Origin: Stephanodiscus triporus
Lineage: Eukaryota; Bacillariophyta; Thalassiosirophyceae; Thalassiosirales; Thalassiosiraceae
Assembly: GCA_036939755.1 (NCBI GenBank)
Contig: JALLAZ010000676.1
Coordinates: forward strand, 1 to 12,897
Length of the DNA stretch: 12,897 bases
Direction: 5' to 3'
Part shown: one piece after another, positions 1-9,241 of the stretch
How positions within the stretch are numbered: position 1 is the stretch's first letter
How the letters are laid out: every line of letters begins with the position of its first letter
Notes under the pieces: model-generated
Seen by the model: only the letters and a program-made list of their open reading frames with translations
Database searches by the model: none
Told to the model about the DNA's origin: nothing
Program-made: the position numbers and the translations under genes

Positions 1-282
1 GTGTCGTGTCGGCGACATGGCGCCGACATGTCGGTGTGTCGGCAGTGATGGGGGGAAAAAATGCCGACACGATGCCGACATTTCCAGCCAAGGTACCCGA
101 TGCTTCAGCATTGTGGGTATGACCATCAAAAGCCGTGACGTTCCCAACACGGGGCAGCTCGATAGAACACGATCTGTGGTGTTTTGAGTGCTGCTCTCCC
201 CCACACGAACGTCCCCGACATGAGTAAGCTGGGAAGGATCTACGTCGGGAAATAGCAGATGGGGTGGAGCCGGGTCAACGGT
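1..282. other. Non-coding left edge with short palindromes
   Basis: No coding region is supported here. The first 80 bases are rich in the heptamer tgtcggc and its complement. A perfect 12-bp palindrome lies at 23-34 (ccgacatgtcgg). A 7-bp stem pairs 7-13 with 22-28, and a 9-bp stem pairs 36-44 (gtgtcggca) with 62-70 (tgccgacac) around a 17-base loop. This stretch lies downstream of the broken minus-strand gene. It could be its 3' flank or an end of a mobile element, but no matching copy was seen on the other side of that gene, so no element boundary is claimed. Confidence 0.4.
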
Positions 283-1373
283 CTAGTTCCCAACAGGTGG
301 GGCCTCGTCCGTACGTGGCAAACCAATCCCACTGTCAACAGGTAGGGCACACGCCGCATGTTCCAGCGGTGGGGGATCGGTTAGGAGCCCCGGGGGCAAC
401 AGCAAAGCAGCCAACTGGCGGCGAATGTTGCTGAGCTCACCGTCGACACAAGCAATGTCTCGGCGCAGTGCAGGTACCATGTCCCCGAGGATATTGAACA
501 CCGTCATTGCATTTTGATGGGTCAACTCCTCAGTCCTCAGTCTTCTTAGCCAATTCGAAAATCGCAGCAACGTCACGCTGAACCGAAGTCATGTCCACCT
601 TGAGGTCATCAGTGTCAGTGCACACCGTCTTAATCATTTGTAAGCGGTGTACCCTTAGTTCCGATGTTAAGTCATCCTGTCTGGTTTGACCAACACGCAG
701 TTCTTGGCGGAATGCCATGAGGGCGCGGTCGGCGGCCCTGGCATGTGCCATAAACAGCGTCCGAATCAAGGCTGGAATGGCATCAGTTCCACCAAGTGTA
801 ATATCCCCTGCCAGACTCTCAATAAAATTGTTGGTCGTAAGTACCCATTGCAGGGGTGGGGTTACACATATCCGCTACATCCTCAGAGTAAGGGACGTAT
901 CCCGGCATCCGACGGAGCAAATCTTCCATTTGATCGTCGAGAGCGCGCTCCATGTCGACAGCAATGCCGATCATTTGAGGAATCCCTGCTAATCCAGCGG
1001 TGGTCTGGCGCGTCACAACTTCCGCAACTTCAGATCCAGCGGCAGACTCACGCATCGTGCCAGGAGCAACCTCACACGGTTGCCAAAGTGGTGTCTGATC
1101 GTCCGAAGTGGCAAACGACGTCCGCGTCATACGCCCAGGGGTGACTCTCGGGGTGTTCTGTTTTTGCGCCGCGAGGCGTTCCTCCAGCGACACCAATCAC
1201 CCTGAAAGTGCCACGTCCACACCAACGGTGGACAGTGGAGGCAAACCCATAGAGCAGCGGCTTTTACGGGGCTGCGCCTCGTCTGGTGCAGGGGGCGGAG
1301 CCAAGACGTTGGCTGTCATCGTCTCCAAGTCAGGAGGAGAGAGGAGCGACGGCAAATCCATAGACTGCGACAT
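283..1373 (-). pseudogene. Broken coiled-coil protein gene, family unknown
   Basis: Three successive minus-strand frames form one interrupted gene of about 360 codons. An ATG at 1373-1371 opens a frame that meets an in-frame TGA at 1199-1197 and then continues in the same frame to 819. Just before that end, the coding sense passes to a second frame that is open from 874 to 530, consistent with one extra base in the A/T run at 824-827. The second frame passes to a third (576 to 283) at 529-542, where ctcagtc is tandemly duplicated; removing one copy restores continuity. The N-terminal third is rich in Pro, Ser and acidic residues. The middle and end look helical, with Glu, Leu, Arg and Gln spacing typical of a coiled coil. 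No Zn knuckle, protease, transposase or other family motif was recognised. It could be an accessory protein of a mobile element, but that is a guess. Three separate lesions argue against a functional gene, although small indels could be assembly errors. Confidence 0.6.
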
Positions 1374-1896
1374 AGTCGATCATACGAAACTCAATAGCAG
1401 TAGTCAAAAAAAAACTAGTCGATTCCGAACAGCTCGGCGGCCGCCGATGGGGCGACCGATGCGTCAATGATGAATGACCTACTATTCCGCTGAATATCAG
1501 CGCAATTTTTCGAGCCGAAGGCGAGGAAAAATTATTGGTACTCTTAACCTGTCATGATCCTACCAGCATGGTGCGATAGGAGTAGACTTGATAAGATATA
1601 ACTAGCTTATCTAACTACGTACTATTGTAACATGTCCATGGTGGGGGGGGGGTACAATTGGGGGGGTTACGATTTTTTTTGTGAGGCGACTTTTCAAAAC
1701 GCCCGCTCTCCAAAACAATCACACGGCTCATAACCCATTTAGTTTGGAGGAAATCGTACCCCGAAACTCTAACGGTGGAATGAGTATTTCTTCTTAACAT
1801 ACGTGGCGGAAGAAGATGTAAGGAGGTCGGGTGAAATTCCCTCTATTTTCGTTTTCCCTGGCCACAGAACACCTACGTCATAAACCAGCAAAAACC
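1374..1896. promoter_or_regulatory. Upstream region of the SET-domain gene
   Basis: This spacer separates the divergent broken gene on the left from the SET gene, and should hold the SET promoter and 5' leader. I see no convincing coding region. Visible structure includes a perfect 6-bp hairpin at 1488-1502 with loop ata, an 8-bp stem pairing 1504-1511 (aatttttc) with 1525-1532 (gaaaaatt), and two G runs, G10 at 1643-1652 and G7 at 1660-1666, followed by T8 at 1673-1680. No clear TATA box was identified. Confidence 0.35.
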
Positions 1897-3602
1897 ATGA
1901 AACTGAGCTCCAATACCCTGATCTTCACGGCGGCGACGAGCACCGGCTGTGCATTGGCGTTCTCTCCGCCCAAGTCCACGTTCAGACATGGTCGTAATGT
2001 TCCGCCTGGGGCGCTCGGCATGGTGTCCACCTACGGGAGCAGCACCGGCGGACGGGTGGACGTGAGCGACGAGTATGCCCCCCGCGACGTGTACTCGATG
2101 GAGGAGTGGGCCACGCAATACGGCGTCCAGAAGGCTGACGGCGTGCAGTGAGTTGATACTGATGAATTTCGTTACTCTATGTTGTTAGTCATTTCAATAC
2201 TGAGTATTTGCTATTGTTTCAGACTGTACTCAGAGGACGGTAGCGACTACCAGCTCATCGCTCAGTCTTACATTCCGGGGGGGTCCACCGTCATTTACGT
2301 TCCCTCCAACGTTGTCCTCTCCTCCAGCAATGTCGTCAACGAATTTGGAGGCAGCTTGCAGCAGGCAGAGAACATCTTGGTGCAGATGGATCAGGGCACG
2401 CAGGCCCGTTTGCCGCTCTTCCGCCTCATGGTCAAGATACTGTCAGAGTACGACGCCGGTCAGGACAGCCCCTTCTACCCCTGGCTCAATTCCCTGCCGA
2501 AACAGTTTTACAACGGCGTCAGCATGACGGATGCATGCTTCGCATGCTTGCCACCCTATGCGGGATGGCTGGTGAGGACGATCAAAGTGGTTTGGTTTGG
2601 TTTGGTTTGATTTGATTTTTACTCTCCTCAATCATTAACTGGGTTTCAACACGCCGTGTGTTGTTGAATTACTTTTTTACTCACATCAGGCGAGCAACGA
2701 GAGAATCAATTACATGCATTTTGCCAATGCGCTGCGCAAGGGGTACGTGCCATTGAGTCAGGAGACATTGTACGACGAGGCGGTCGTCAAGTGGGCGTAC
2801 AACGTCGCGCTAACTCGGTTCCACGAAGTTTGGCAGCCATCGAGGCAAAAGTTGATCGCTCCAATGGCGGATATGGTGAGTCGGAGCATCAGAGCTGGTC
2901 TTCTTTTTTCCTGTTTGCACATCAGAGTATGAATTTACGTCGATGCACGCATCATTTATCTCGTCATCTTCGTCGTCGCTGTATTCATCACATCATTGAA
3001 ACGGACACGAACAGCTCAATCACAGCGCGGAACCTAACTGCGAAATCACCTTCGATATGGGGGGGAACTGTGCTGTCACTGCCAACTACGACATTCAACC
3101 GGGATCCCCCCTCACCATATCCCTCGGCGATCCCACCAACCCCACACCTCTTTTCGCCCAATATGGCTTCCTCCCCAATGATTGCGCCACCATCTTCTGC
3201 AAGGCCATGCATCTCGAAAGCATTATCAAGGACCTTGGATACGACTTCAAGGATTTGCTGTTCCAGACCCAATCTGGCGAAATCGCCCCCAAGGTTTGGG
3301 ATATCTTTCTCTACGAAATTCTGCAGAAAAATGACCAAGGATCTGCCGACAATTTTTACGTTGCGTGCAAAACGAATGATGAGAATACCAAGCAGGAATA
3401 CCACTCCCATTATTTCCAGTACACACTGAATGCGTTGAAGCAGCACGTGTACTCGATATTGGCTGACGTTGAGCAGTTGACGATGACAGCGCAATCATAC
3501 GACTTGCGTACGCATCCACGTGTGCCAGTTATCGTGGCCCACAATAGTTTGGTCAGAGATACGTTCACCATGACGGCAGCCCTGTTGGAACAGATGGGAT
3601 GA
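1897..3602 (+). CDS. Plastid-targeted SET-domain protein lysine methyltransferase (Rubisco LSMT/SETD3-like)
   Basis: Four exons give 457 residues: 1897-2147, 2223-2571, 2690-2875 and 3015-3602. All three introns (75, 118 and 139 bp) have GT-AG ends and join in frame in phases 2, 0 and 0. The ATG at 1897 is the first in-frame ATG; the frame upstream has only a GTG at 1831. Residues 1-21 form a signal peptide ending ALA, followed by Phe22-Ser-Pro. This is the Phe+1 motif of diatom bipartite plastid presequences, with a basic, Ser/Pro-rich transit region after it. The SET core spans roughly 85-315. It shows the ADMLNHSAEPNC motif (Asn264-His-Ser, the AdoMet-binding region) and YGF at 312-314, holding the likely catalytic Tyr. 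Residues 320-457 match the position of the helical substrate-binding domain of this family. By family, the enzyme transfers methyl groups from AdoMet to lysines, for example on Rubisco large subunit or plastid aldolase. The actual substrate is unknown. The family and plastid location are well supported; the substrate is not. Confidence 0.9.
2588..2620 (+). repeat. Pentanucleotide microsatellite in SET intron 2
   Basis: About four units of tttgg followed by two of tttga and a T run lie near the start of the second intron of the SET gene, about 16 bases after its donor site. The tract makes the intron T-rich and probably has no other role. Its length may vary between strains. Confidence 0.75.
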
Positions 3603-4150
3603 ATTTAAAGTACACTTGAAAGAAGAAGAGCAGATGATGGGGGTGGGGTGAGAAAGACCTTGAGAAAATTTGGGAGGTATTGTGAATTGCATGCATATCG
3701 CTGTATTTCTGTTTTGGTGGATCATTGTGACGAACGACACACAATCTTGAAATTGAGATTTCAGGGGATATAATTTGGCTTGGGGGGGGGGACCAAAGTT
3801 TGGGGGGGGGAGAACACCCTCCATGCGCGCAGGGAGCCTCATTTTTACGCCACCTTTTTAAACTTTCCTGCGCGCTTCTCCCCCCCTCGACCTTCTTCCC
3901 CCCCCCAAACCAGACTTAAGCCGATATCAGGTTAGTTGTGAGTTTTTTAATTCTCTCGCAGTTTCTACTAATATGGGGGGTTAAAATAAAAGACTTATCA
4001 AATATTCAGAATTTATGATTAGTGGCTTAGTTCCTTTAACAAAGTGAGAATTGGTCATACTGTTGTTGGTAGCTGTAGAGAGGTGGCCATGAAACATGAC
4101 CTTTACCTATGCCCTGAAATTTTTCCATTAGTGAAAATCTGTATAAATTT
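3603..4150. other. Convergent 3' spacer between SET and BRCT genes
   Basis: Both flanking genes end here (SET on plus, BRCT on minus), so the spacer should hold two 3' untranslated regions and polyadenylation sites. It is A/T-rich apart from the G/C-tract foldback at 3776-3912. An AATAAA-like string occurs within 3983-3991 (taaaataaaa). No coding region is supported. Confidence 0.5.
3776..3912. repeat. Foldback element with facing G and C tracts
   Basis: The two arms are imperfect inverted copies. The left arm runs tggctt, G10 (3782-3791), spacer, ttt, G9 (3802-3810), agaa, spacer, gcgcgcagg (3825-3833). The right arm, read on the opposite strand, runs tggttt, a long G tract, spacer, a second G tract, gagaa, gcgcgcagg. 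The innermost 9-bp arms (3825-3833 and 3867-3875) match perfectly and enclose a 33-base A/T-rich loop. The segment resembles a small foldback or MITE-like element, but no target-site duplication was identified. It lies wholly in the convergent spacer. Confidence 0.6.
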
Positions 4151-7100
4151 CTATCCCCGAGCCGCCGCAAACCAAACGACCTGGCTTTCTCCATTGTCTT
4201 CCGCGTCCTTAGCTTGAGATGGGGGCACTTCCTCAGACGAATAATCGCAATAAGCCTTTTTGTTATTCAGTGAAATATCACCATTAGCAAAAATAGTGCC
4301 GATTGTAAATTGAGTCTCTATTTCGGGAGGACTCATCGCTGACATCTCATCTTCCTCTCGTATTTCTGACTGTCGTGGAAAGGGTGGAGGCAGAATCAGA
4401 GATGATGATGATGGAGATGTGCCCTGGGCCTGGCTGGTGCTCGTGATGGAAAAATGACCCTTACCACGTTGACGGTGGCGGGGAAGACATCCGATGATGT
4501 TCGTCCTCATTATATTATTCGAATACATGCGTCGCTTGGCAATGGGCTCCTCGAGCGTTCGGAGTGCAAAATGAAGTCGCTTTTTGCTGCTGGTGCTGCA
4601 AGGATCATAACCCTCATCACAGGATGAGGATTGACCCGGACAATCATCGTCATCTTTCGGCATAGACAGCGGAGGGGAGGAAGCATAGACTTGTGCGTGA
4701 CAACGAAGGGAAGAGGAGGGTGATAACTGTTGTCTCGACGAGAAATGATTTTTCGCCGTAGCGCGATTCTTCTCCTCCTCTGCTCCCCTACCACCATCCA
4801 TAATAATATATTCATTGGTCGCTGATCGGCCAGCCCTGTCTTCTCCTTCTTCTTTGCTGCCCTCGCCATCGTCATTCAATGATGATGCTATAGCTTTTTT
4901 TTCATCCTTGTTGACAGGGTTGGGGTTATTGGCAGAAGAAGTTTCATCCAGGCTGCAGCGCTTGAGACGTTGTTGCTTCTGCGCAATCTCCTCAAACGGC
5001 TCTTTCCTCGTGCCAGCAACAAACGAAAATCCACCTTCCGATCCTTCCTCATACCCGTGCCTAGCGATATGGTACAGCCATTCTACCGACACAACGTGCA
5101 ATCCCCACTCACGCGCTTTGGCGTATTTCTGTCCACTTCCCTCCTTGCAAATCAGATGAGTATTCTTACGACTTAGATTTTCAGTGAAACCAGCTCCTAT
5201 CTCGTTGAGCATCGATATGATGCCGTATCGAGAAGAATCAGCAAATCCGGTGACCGACATCAAAAAATTCCAGTTCGACTTGCTCGCACCTCGTTCTTTC
5301 CGTTCACCCTTTCCCAATACTGACATAATTGGATCAGTGGGACGAGAAGACCAAGAATGAAGACGGCGAATCGGCCATGTTTGGGGCTGAAATAGCAGTG
5401 GATACTCTTCTGGATCGTACTTGCAACCATTCCTCACGCATGCTGCAATCCACACGGAAGTTACGGGGATCACATCGATGCCAAGATTTGAGACCTCCTC
5501 AAGCAGGTTGTTCTTGCTATAGTCCGTCAGAATGTTGCTTATGGCATAATACGTCCTGCTCCGGCCGTGGGGATTGTAGTGGGGATTTTCAGATGAAGGC
5601 GTGACGGCGTTCTTGATAGGGTTCTCCATTTTTTTCATCTTCTTCTTGGCGGCAACCTTCGTAACCGCCTCTTGTAACAGAGATCTGGACAGCAACAACC
5701 CACCATGGTCAATGATGATGGATTCCATCTCTTCGTACGCAAAGTCTACTAGCTGCGCGCCATCGTTATCAACTGTGAGCGAAGGCAGTATCACAAATAC
5801 ATCCCCACAAAAAATAAAAGACGACGACGAAGAAGAAGCAGTTGGCTTCTGCTGCTGTTTCTGCTCCTTTGTTCTTGAATCATTTGATTTGATTTTTCTT
5901 CCTCCAGTGATCTTGGCCGTCGAAATAGCACCATTGGCATCATTGTTAGTAGTTCCTCCTCCTCCTCCTCCTCCTCCTCTGGTTTTGACTTTCGTTTTTT
6001 GCTGAAGTTTTGGTGCGATCCTCAATTTTCGAGGCTGCGGCGGTCGCGGTTCTGGGGGAAAGGGAGGGCGGGGGACATCACCGCCATCACAATATAAGGA
6101 GCAGTAGAAATAATAGAAGGATGCCAATAAATAGTCGACGTTGACGCATACGGGTCCGTTGGGATGCTCGCGACAGAAATATCTCACATCGTCCCTGTAT
6201 ATGTGCAAAAGTACAATATAATATTGCTTGGTGAGAAGGCCAGAAAGAGAAAGGGGGTACGATACGAACAAAACTAAGACAAAAACATAAGACAACTTCC
6301 TCACCACATCATCTTGCGCCTTAAATAAGAACCATCATAATTGTCATCCTCCTCATTACAATCATCATCCAGCAATAGCACCACCATCGTAATCCACTCG
6401 TTGGGTTCGTAGTAAATGGTCCCACCCGATTTACGTATCAGTTGTGATACTTTACCTTTTAGTGCTCGACGACGATCCCATAGACTGCCGTTACCAACGA
6501 TGTCGTTGATGTTGTTGTTGTTGCTGCTGCTGTTGTTGTCGGTTTCGTTACCGCAACGGATGCCATGACCATCATCATCGCATTCATCATCGAATCCCAC
6601 CAATAGGAAGCTCTGACCAGCGAATAATTCCGCGTTGTGCTCGCCGTTCGAGGTAGAAGCGGCGTTGACGAAGCGACGATGACGACGTTCTTGCATCACG
6701 TAATCGCATCGTTCCACGAGACTGGGCGCCCGTCGGACGATCTCTTCGGGCAAGGAAAAATGACGTTCGCCTCGCCACCGCTCAGGTCCATTTCTCCTCC
6801 TTCCGCCGGACACCGGCTGGGATGACGATGACGCCGACGGACACGTCGCTTTTTCCGTCCGTTCGACTACCGCGGGCTCCCCGCGCGCCATCGACGACGA
6901 CGATGTTGCGACGACGTCGTCCTTCTCCTTCGATGCCTCCTTCCCACCCACGACGACATCCCCCACCCTCGTCGACGCGGTCGTCGACAATGCCGCCCCC
7001 CCTCCCGACGACGACGACGACGATGACGACGACGACGACGACATCGTCGAGTATTGGATGTCGTCGCTTACTCTCTCGTCATCGTCGCGATCGCCGTCCT

Positions 7101-7872
7101 CGTCGTCGTCGACTTCGTCGGCCGACAAAGATGGCAGCCCGTAATCCTCCTCTGGAACGCGCCGCCCCTCCCGAATGCACGCCTCCACCCACGCAGTCCT
7201 GACCACGTGCAGTCTGCTCGCCCACTCGTAGGGGGAGGGACGGGAGGCGGTGGCTCCTGTGGCGTCGTTCCCACCATCGCCGCAGCCTGCATCGGTAACA
7301 CCGCGTGCGTTGTGGAGCAGATGCAGGCGATAGTTCCTCCTCCAGTGTTCATACTTGGATCCCACGGGCGCGTCAAGCACAAGGTGAGTCACGTATCGCG
7401 GGTCGAAGTTCCCCATCGTAATGCCTCCTCCCCCTCCCCCACCTTTGGTGCCATTTTCGTAGTCATTATCGTTGCCAATGCCAGCGCGATCGTCGACGTC
7501 AGCGTTGGCGTCGGCGTTCGCGTTGGCATTGATGATGATGTTGTGTATGCGATCCTTGACATCGCACGCCTGTCCGGAGAGGCAAGCGACCACACCGTCG
7601 AAGATGCCACCCCCGCCGCCGCGACGAGAGGGCGCAGATGTCGTCGTCGTCGGCGGCGCCTCCTCCTCCTCATTCTTCTTTTTCTTCTGCTTCGCATTCT
7701 TCACATTATCATTACAGGGAACGCGACTGCGAACGATGCGACGGCGCGATGACGGACGGACGACGTTGCCAATGCTGCTGCTGCCGCCGCCAACGACGAC
7801 GACGCCGTGCGTGGTGGGTGCAGCTGTCGATGATTGGCGACCTCGGCGGAGGCTCGAGCTGGAGACGTTCAT
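4151..7872 (-). CDS. Multi-BRCT scaffold protein, TopBP1/Dpb11/Rad4-like
   Basis: Two exons (7872-6305 and 6194-4151) joined across a 110-bp T-rich GT-AG intron (6304-6195) give 1203 residues. The joined codon is a Trp inside a BRCT domain, followed by a domain end of the usual kind (VNVDYLL). Four BRCT-like domains are visible: about 90-245 (FDGVVACLSG...THLVLDAP...VVRTAWVEACI), 416-550 (ELFAGQSFLLVGF, split by an acidic/Asn-rich insert), 649-791 (ending VTSVWIAACV) and 829-916 (SVTGF...THLICKEG...VVSVEWL). The first and fourth keep residues used for phosphopeptide binding: Ser99-Gly100 with Lys173, and Thr838-Gly839 with Lys879. Long Ser, Asp/Glu, Gly and Gln/Lys runs separate the domains, and residues 917-1203 look disordered. 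Proteins with this layout are nuclear scaffolds in replication initiation and DNA-damage checkpoints. PAXIP1-like or other BRCT-repeat proteins are alternatives. The BRCT family is clear; orthology to TopBP1 is inferred. Confidence 0.85.
5959..5981 (-). repeat. GGA-type triplet run encoding polyglycine
   Basis: A cct/agg triplet run inside exon 2 of the BRCT gene encodes eight consecutive glycines in the linker before the third BRCT domain. It is a coding microsatellite, and its length is likely variable. Confidence 0.7.
7005..7045 (-). repeat. Triplet run encoding polyserine
   Basis: On the plus strand the run is gacgac with an occasional gatgac. Read on the minus strand it encodes about twelve serines in the linker between the first two BRCT domains. 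Related Asp/Glu-rich triplet runs continue on both sides. It is a coding microsatellite in a region that looks disordered. Confidence 0.7.
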
Positions 7873-8172
7873 TATAAATCCTGCCTCAGAACTTCTAATA
7901 ATCCTACCCGATTATTATTGTTGTTCTAGGGTCGTCCTCCCGGCATGCAGCCGCCACATCTTCTCCTTTCGAAAAGTGTGTACGATAACCATCGTGGCAC
8001 GGTGTGCGATTCATAGGTATCTACATAAAGTACCGGGAAGACCCCCCCCCGGGCGCTCCGCCCTCCCCTGCGCTGACTCATGCATGCTTTTTGTCCCATG
8101 CATGGTCAATCTCAATAAATATCGAACAGTTGACACATCGGGCGTTGACTCATCATCATTGGTATTTACGCC
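7873..8172. promoter_or_regulatory. Head-to-head promoter spacer between BRCT and SDHAF3 genes
   Basis: The start codons of two divergently transcribed genes lie only 300 bp apart, so both promoters should be here. Two TGACTCA sequences, the classic bZIP/AP-1-type site, occur at 8074-8080 and 8146-8152. A ttataatg string directly overlaps the BRCT start on the minus strand. A C9 tract followed by gggcgctccgccc lies around 8042-8063. Whether any of these elements work is not shown by the sequence. Confidence 0.4.
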
Positions 8173-8934
8173 ATGACCGGCCAAACCAGGACGAGGGCGC
8201 TCTCCCTTTACAAATCGATTTTGCGCGCCCACGATAGGTATTTGCCATCGCAGTCCATGAGACAGCTGGGCGACGCCTACGTCAAGTCGGAGGTGAGTAG
8301 ATGGGAGATGGGAGGGTGACGGCACGACGAGAAGCTCAGATGAACTAGATTGGTGGCGTATCATTTCTTCGGGGCAACAGTTGAGCATTCGTCCGAAGAT
8401 TGAATTTGTGGTGGGTGCGCGGGACAGTGCTGCATTGGTATTGGTTGCAGCGGGGTTTTCTATCTGCCCGCCGGCATGGCTCGCCGCTTTCTCCAACGCG
8501 CGCATCGACGGCACGGTTGCTTCTGCGTCATCGTCTTGGACGCTCCCTCCGTCTGACCCCCCGTCCAAAATTGACCACCTTCTCTAATGCGCGCCTGAAA
8601 ACAGTTTCGATTGCACAAGAATGCTAAGCCCGAACAAGCCTCTATGTTCTTCGTCGAATGGGAGAAATACCTCGAGCACATCGAACGGACAGGGCGGGAG
8701 AATAGTTCCATAAACGTCGGATTGGTGGATCATCAGCCGCATCAGCAGCAGCAGCATGCGAACCAAGGGCAGATAGCGGAACAAGAGCATCGCCAACAAC
8801 GGAGAAGGAAAGCGGGGGGGTCGCTGTTCTTTGGGAGGGACGTAATGAACGATGTCGTGTTCAGCAAAGACCAGGTCGGCCAATTGGAGAAATTGCGGGA
8901 GGAGGCTGCCAAGGCTGCCGGGGAGGGGGGTTAA
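8173..8934 (+). CDS. SDHAF3: Succinate dehydrogenase assembly factor 3 (ACN9/LYR family)
   Basis: Two exons (8173-8292 and 8605-8934) give 149 residues across a 312-bp GT-AG intron in phase 0, the longest intron in the window. The junction restores the family motif DAYVKSEFRLHKNAKPEQ (residues 34-51), which neither exon carries alone. Exon 1 holds the LYR-type motif as Leu-Tyr-Lys (12-14) with ILRAHDRYLP after it. Exon 2 holds FFVEWEKYLEHI (55-66) and, near the end, the conserved FSKDQVGQLEKLREEA (126-141). A His/Gln-rich insert of about 30 residues (83-108) makes the protein longer than typical members of roughly 125. By family, SDHAF3 acts in the mitochondrial matrix and assists maturation of the iron-sulfur subunit of complex II. 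No obvious separate presequence is seen. The gene is divergent from the BRCT gene and convergent with the GNAT gene. Confidence 0.88.
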
Positions 8935-9008
8935 TGAAATTCGCACGCTGCGCCGGAGATGTGTGGCTAATGAAACTCGCCACGCTGTGCCGAATCGAGA
9001 TGTGTGGT
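8932..9008 (+). repeat. Imperfect tandem duplication at the SDHAF3 stop codon
   Basis: Two adjacent copies of about 36 bp (8932-8967) and 41 bp (8968-9008) both read taatgaaa, tcgc, cacgctg or acgctg, gccg, gagatgtgtgg. The first copy starts with the TAA stop of SDHAF3. The second has a few substitutions and a small insertion, so the duplication is not recent. Confidence 0.7.
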
Positions 9009-9241
9009 TATTTAGCGTAGCAGGGGTCCGGCAATTGGCCATATCCCTATTCGTTCAAATAAAAACAAGCATATTCAACAAGTACAGATCATTGCGATGA
9101 GACTGCTGTGTATGACGAATCTTAGAACGTGTTACCATCAGATTCTTTTTACTTGGCGGAATGAAAAATAATGTGTTTTCTCAACAGACGGTTGGGAATT
9201 TCTCTTGCTTTTAGATTATCCACAGTACCATAGCAGCAGCG
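9009..9241. other. Convergent 3' spacer between SDHAF3 and GNAT genes
   Basis: No coding region is supported. An AATAAA string at 9058-9063 (in caaataaaaac) is a candidate polyadenylation signal for SDHAF3, about 124 bases after its stop codon. Confidence 0.35.

Noticed and set aside
283..1373. Reading the broken left gene as an intact spliced gene with introns
   Set aside because: Neighbouring frames overlap rather than being separated by intron-like DNA. One break coincides exactly with a 7-bp tandem duplication and another with a homopolymer.
2791..3429. Alternative plus-strand frame of 212 codons across SET exons 3 and 4
   Set aside because: It reads through an intron and out of frame with the SET motifs. 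The spliced frame carries the NHS and YGF signatures.
7054..7752. Plus-strand open frame of 232 codons opposite the first BRCT exon
   Set aside because: It is antisense to triplet repeats and BRCT coding sequence. Its Val/Ala/Arg-rich composition results from those repeats.
8011..8568. Long minus-strand open frame (185 codons) antisense to SDHAF3 exon 1 and its intron
   Set aside because: It overlaps a well-supported coding exon on the other strand, shows no domain, and has the composition expected of an antisense shadow.
8381..8587. Plus-strand open frame inside the SDHAF3 intron, considered as an alternative exon
   Set aside because: It does not begin after a good acceptor in the correct frame. 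Joining 8292 directly to 8605 restores a conserved motif, so nothing is missing from the protein.
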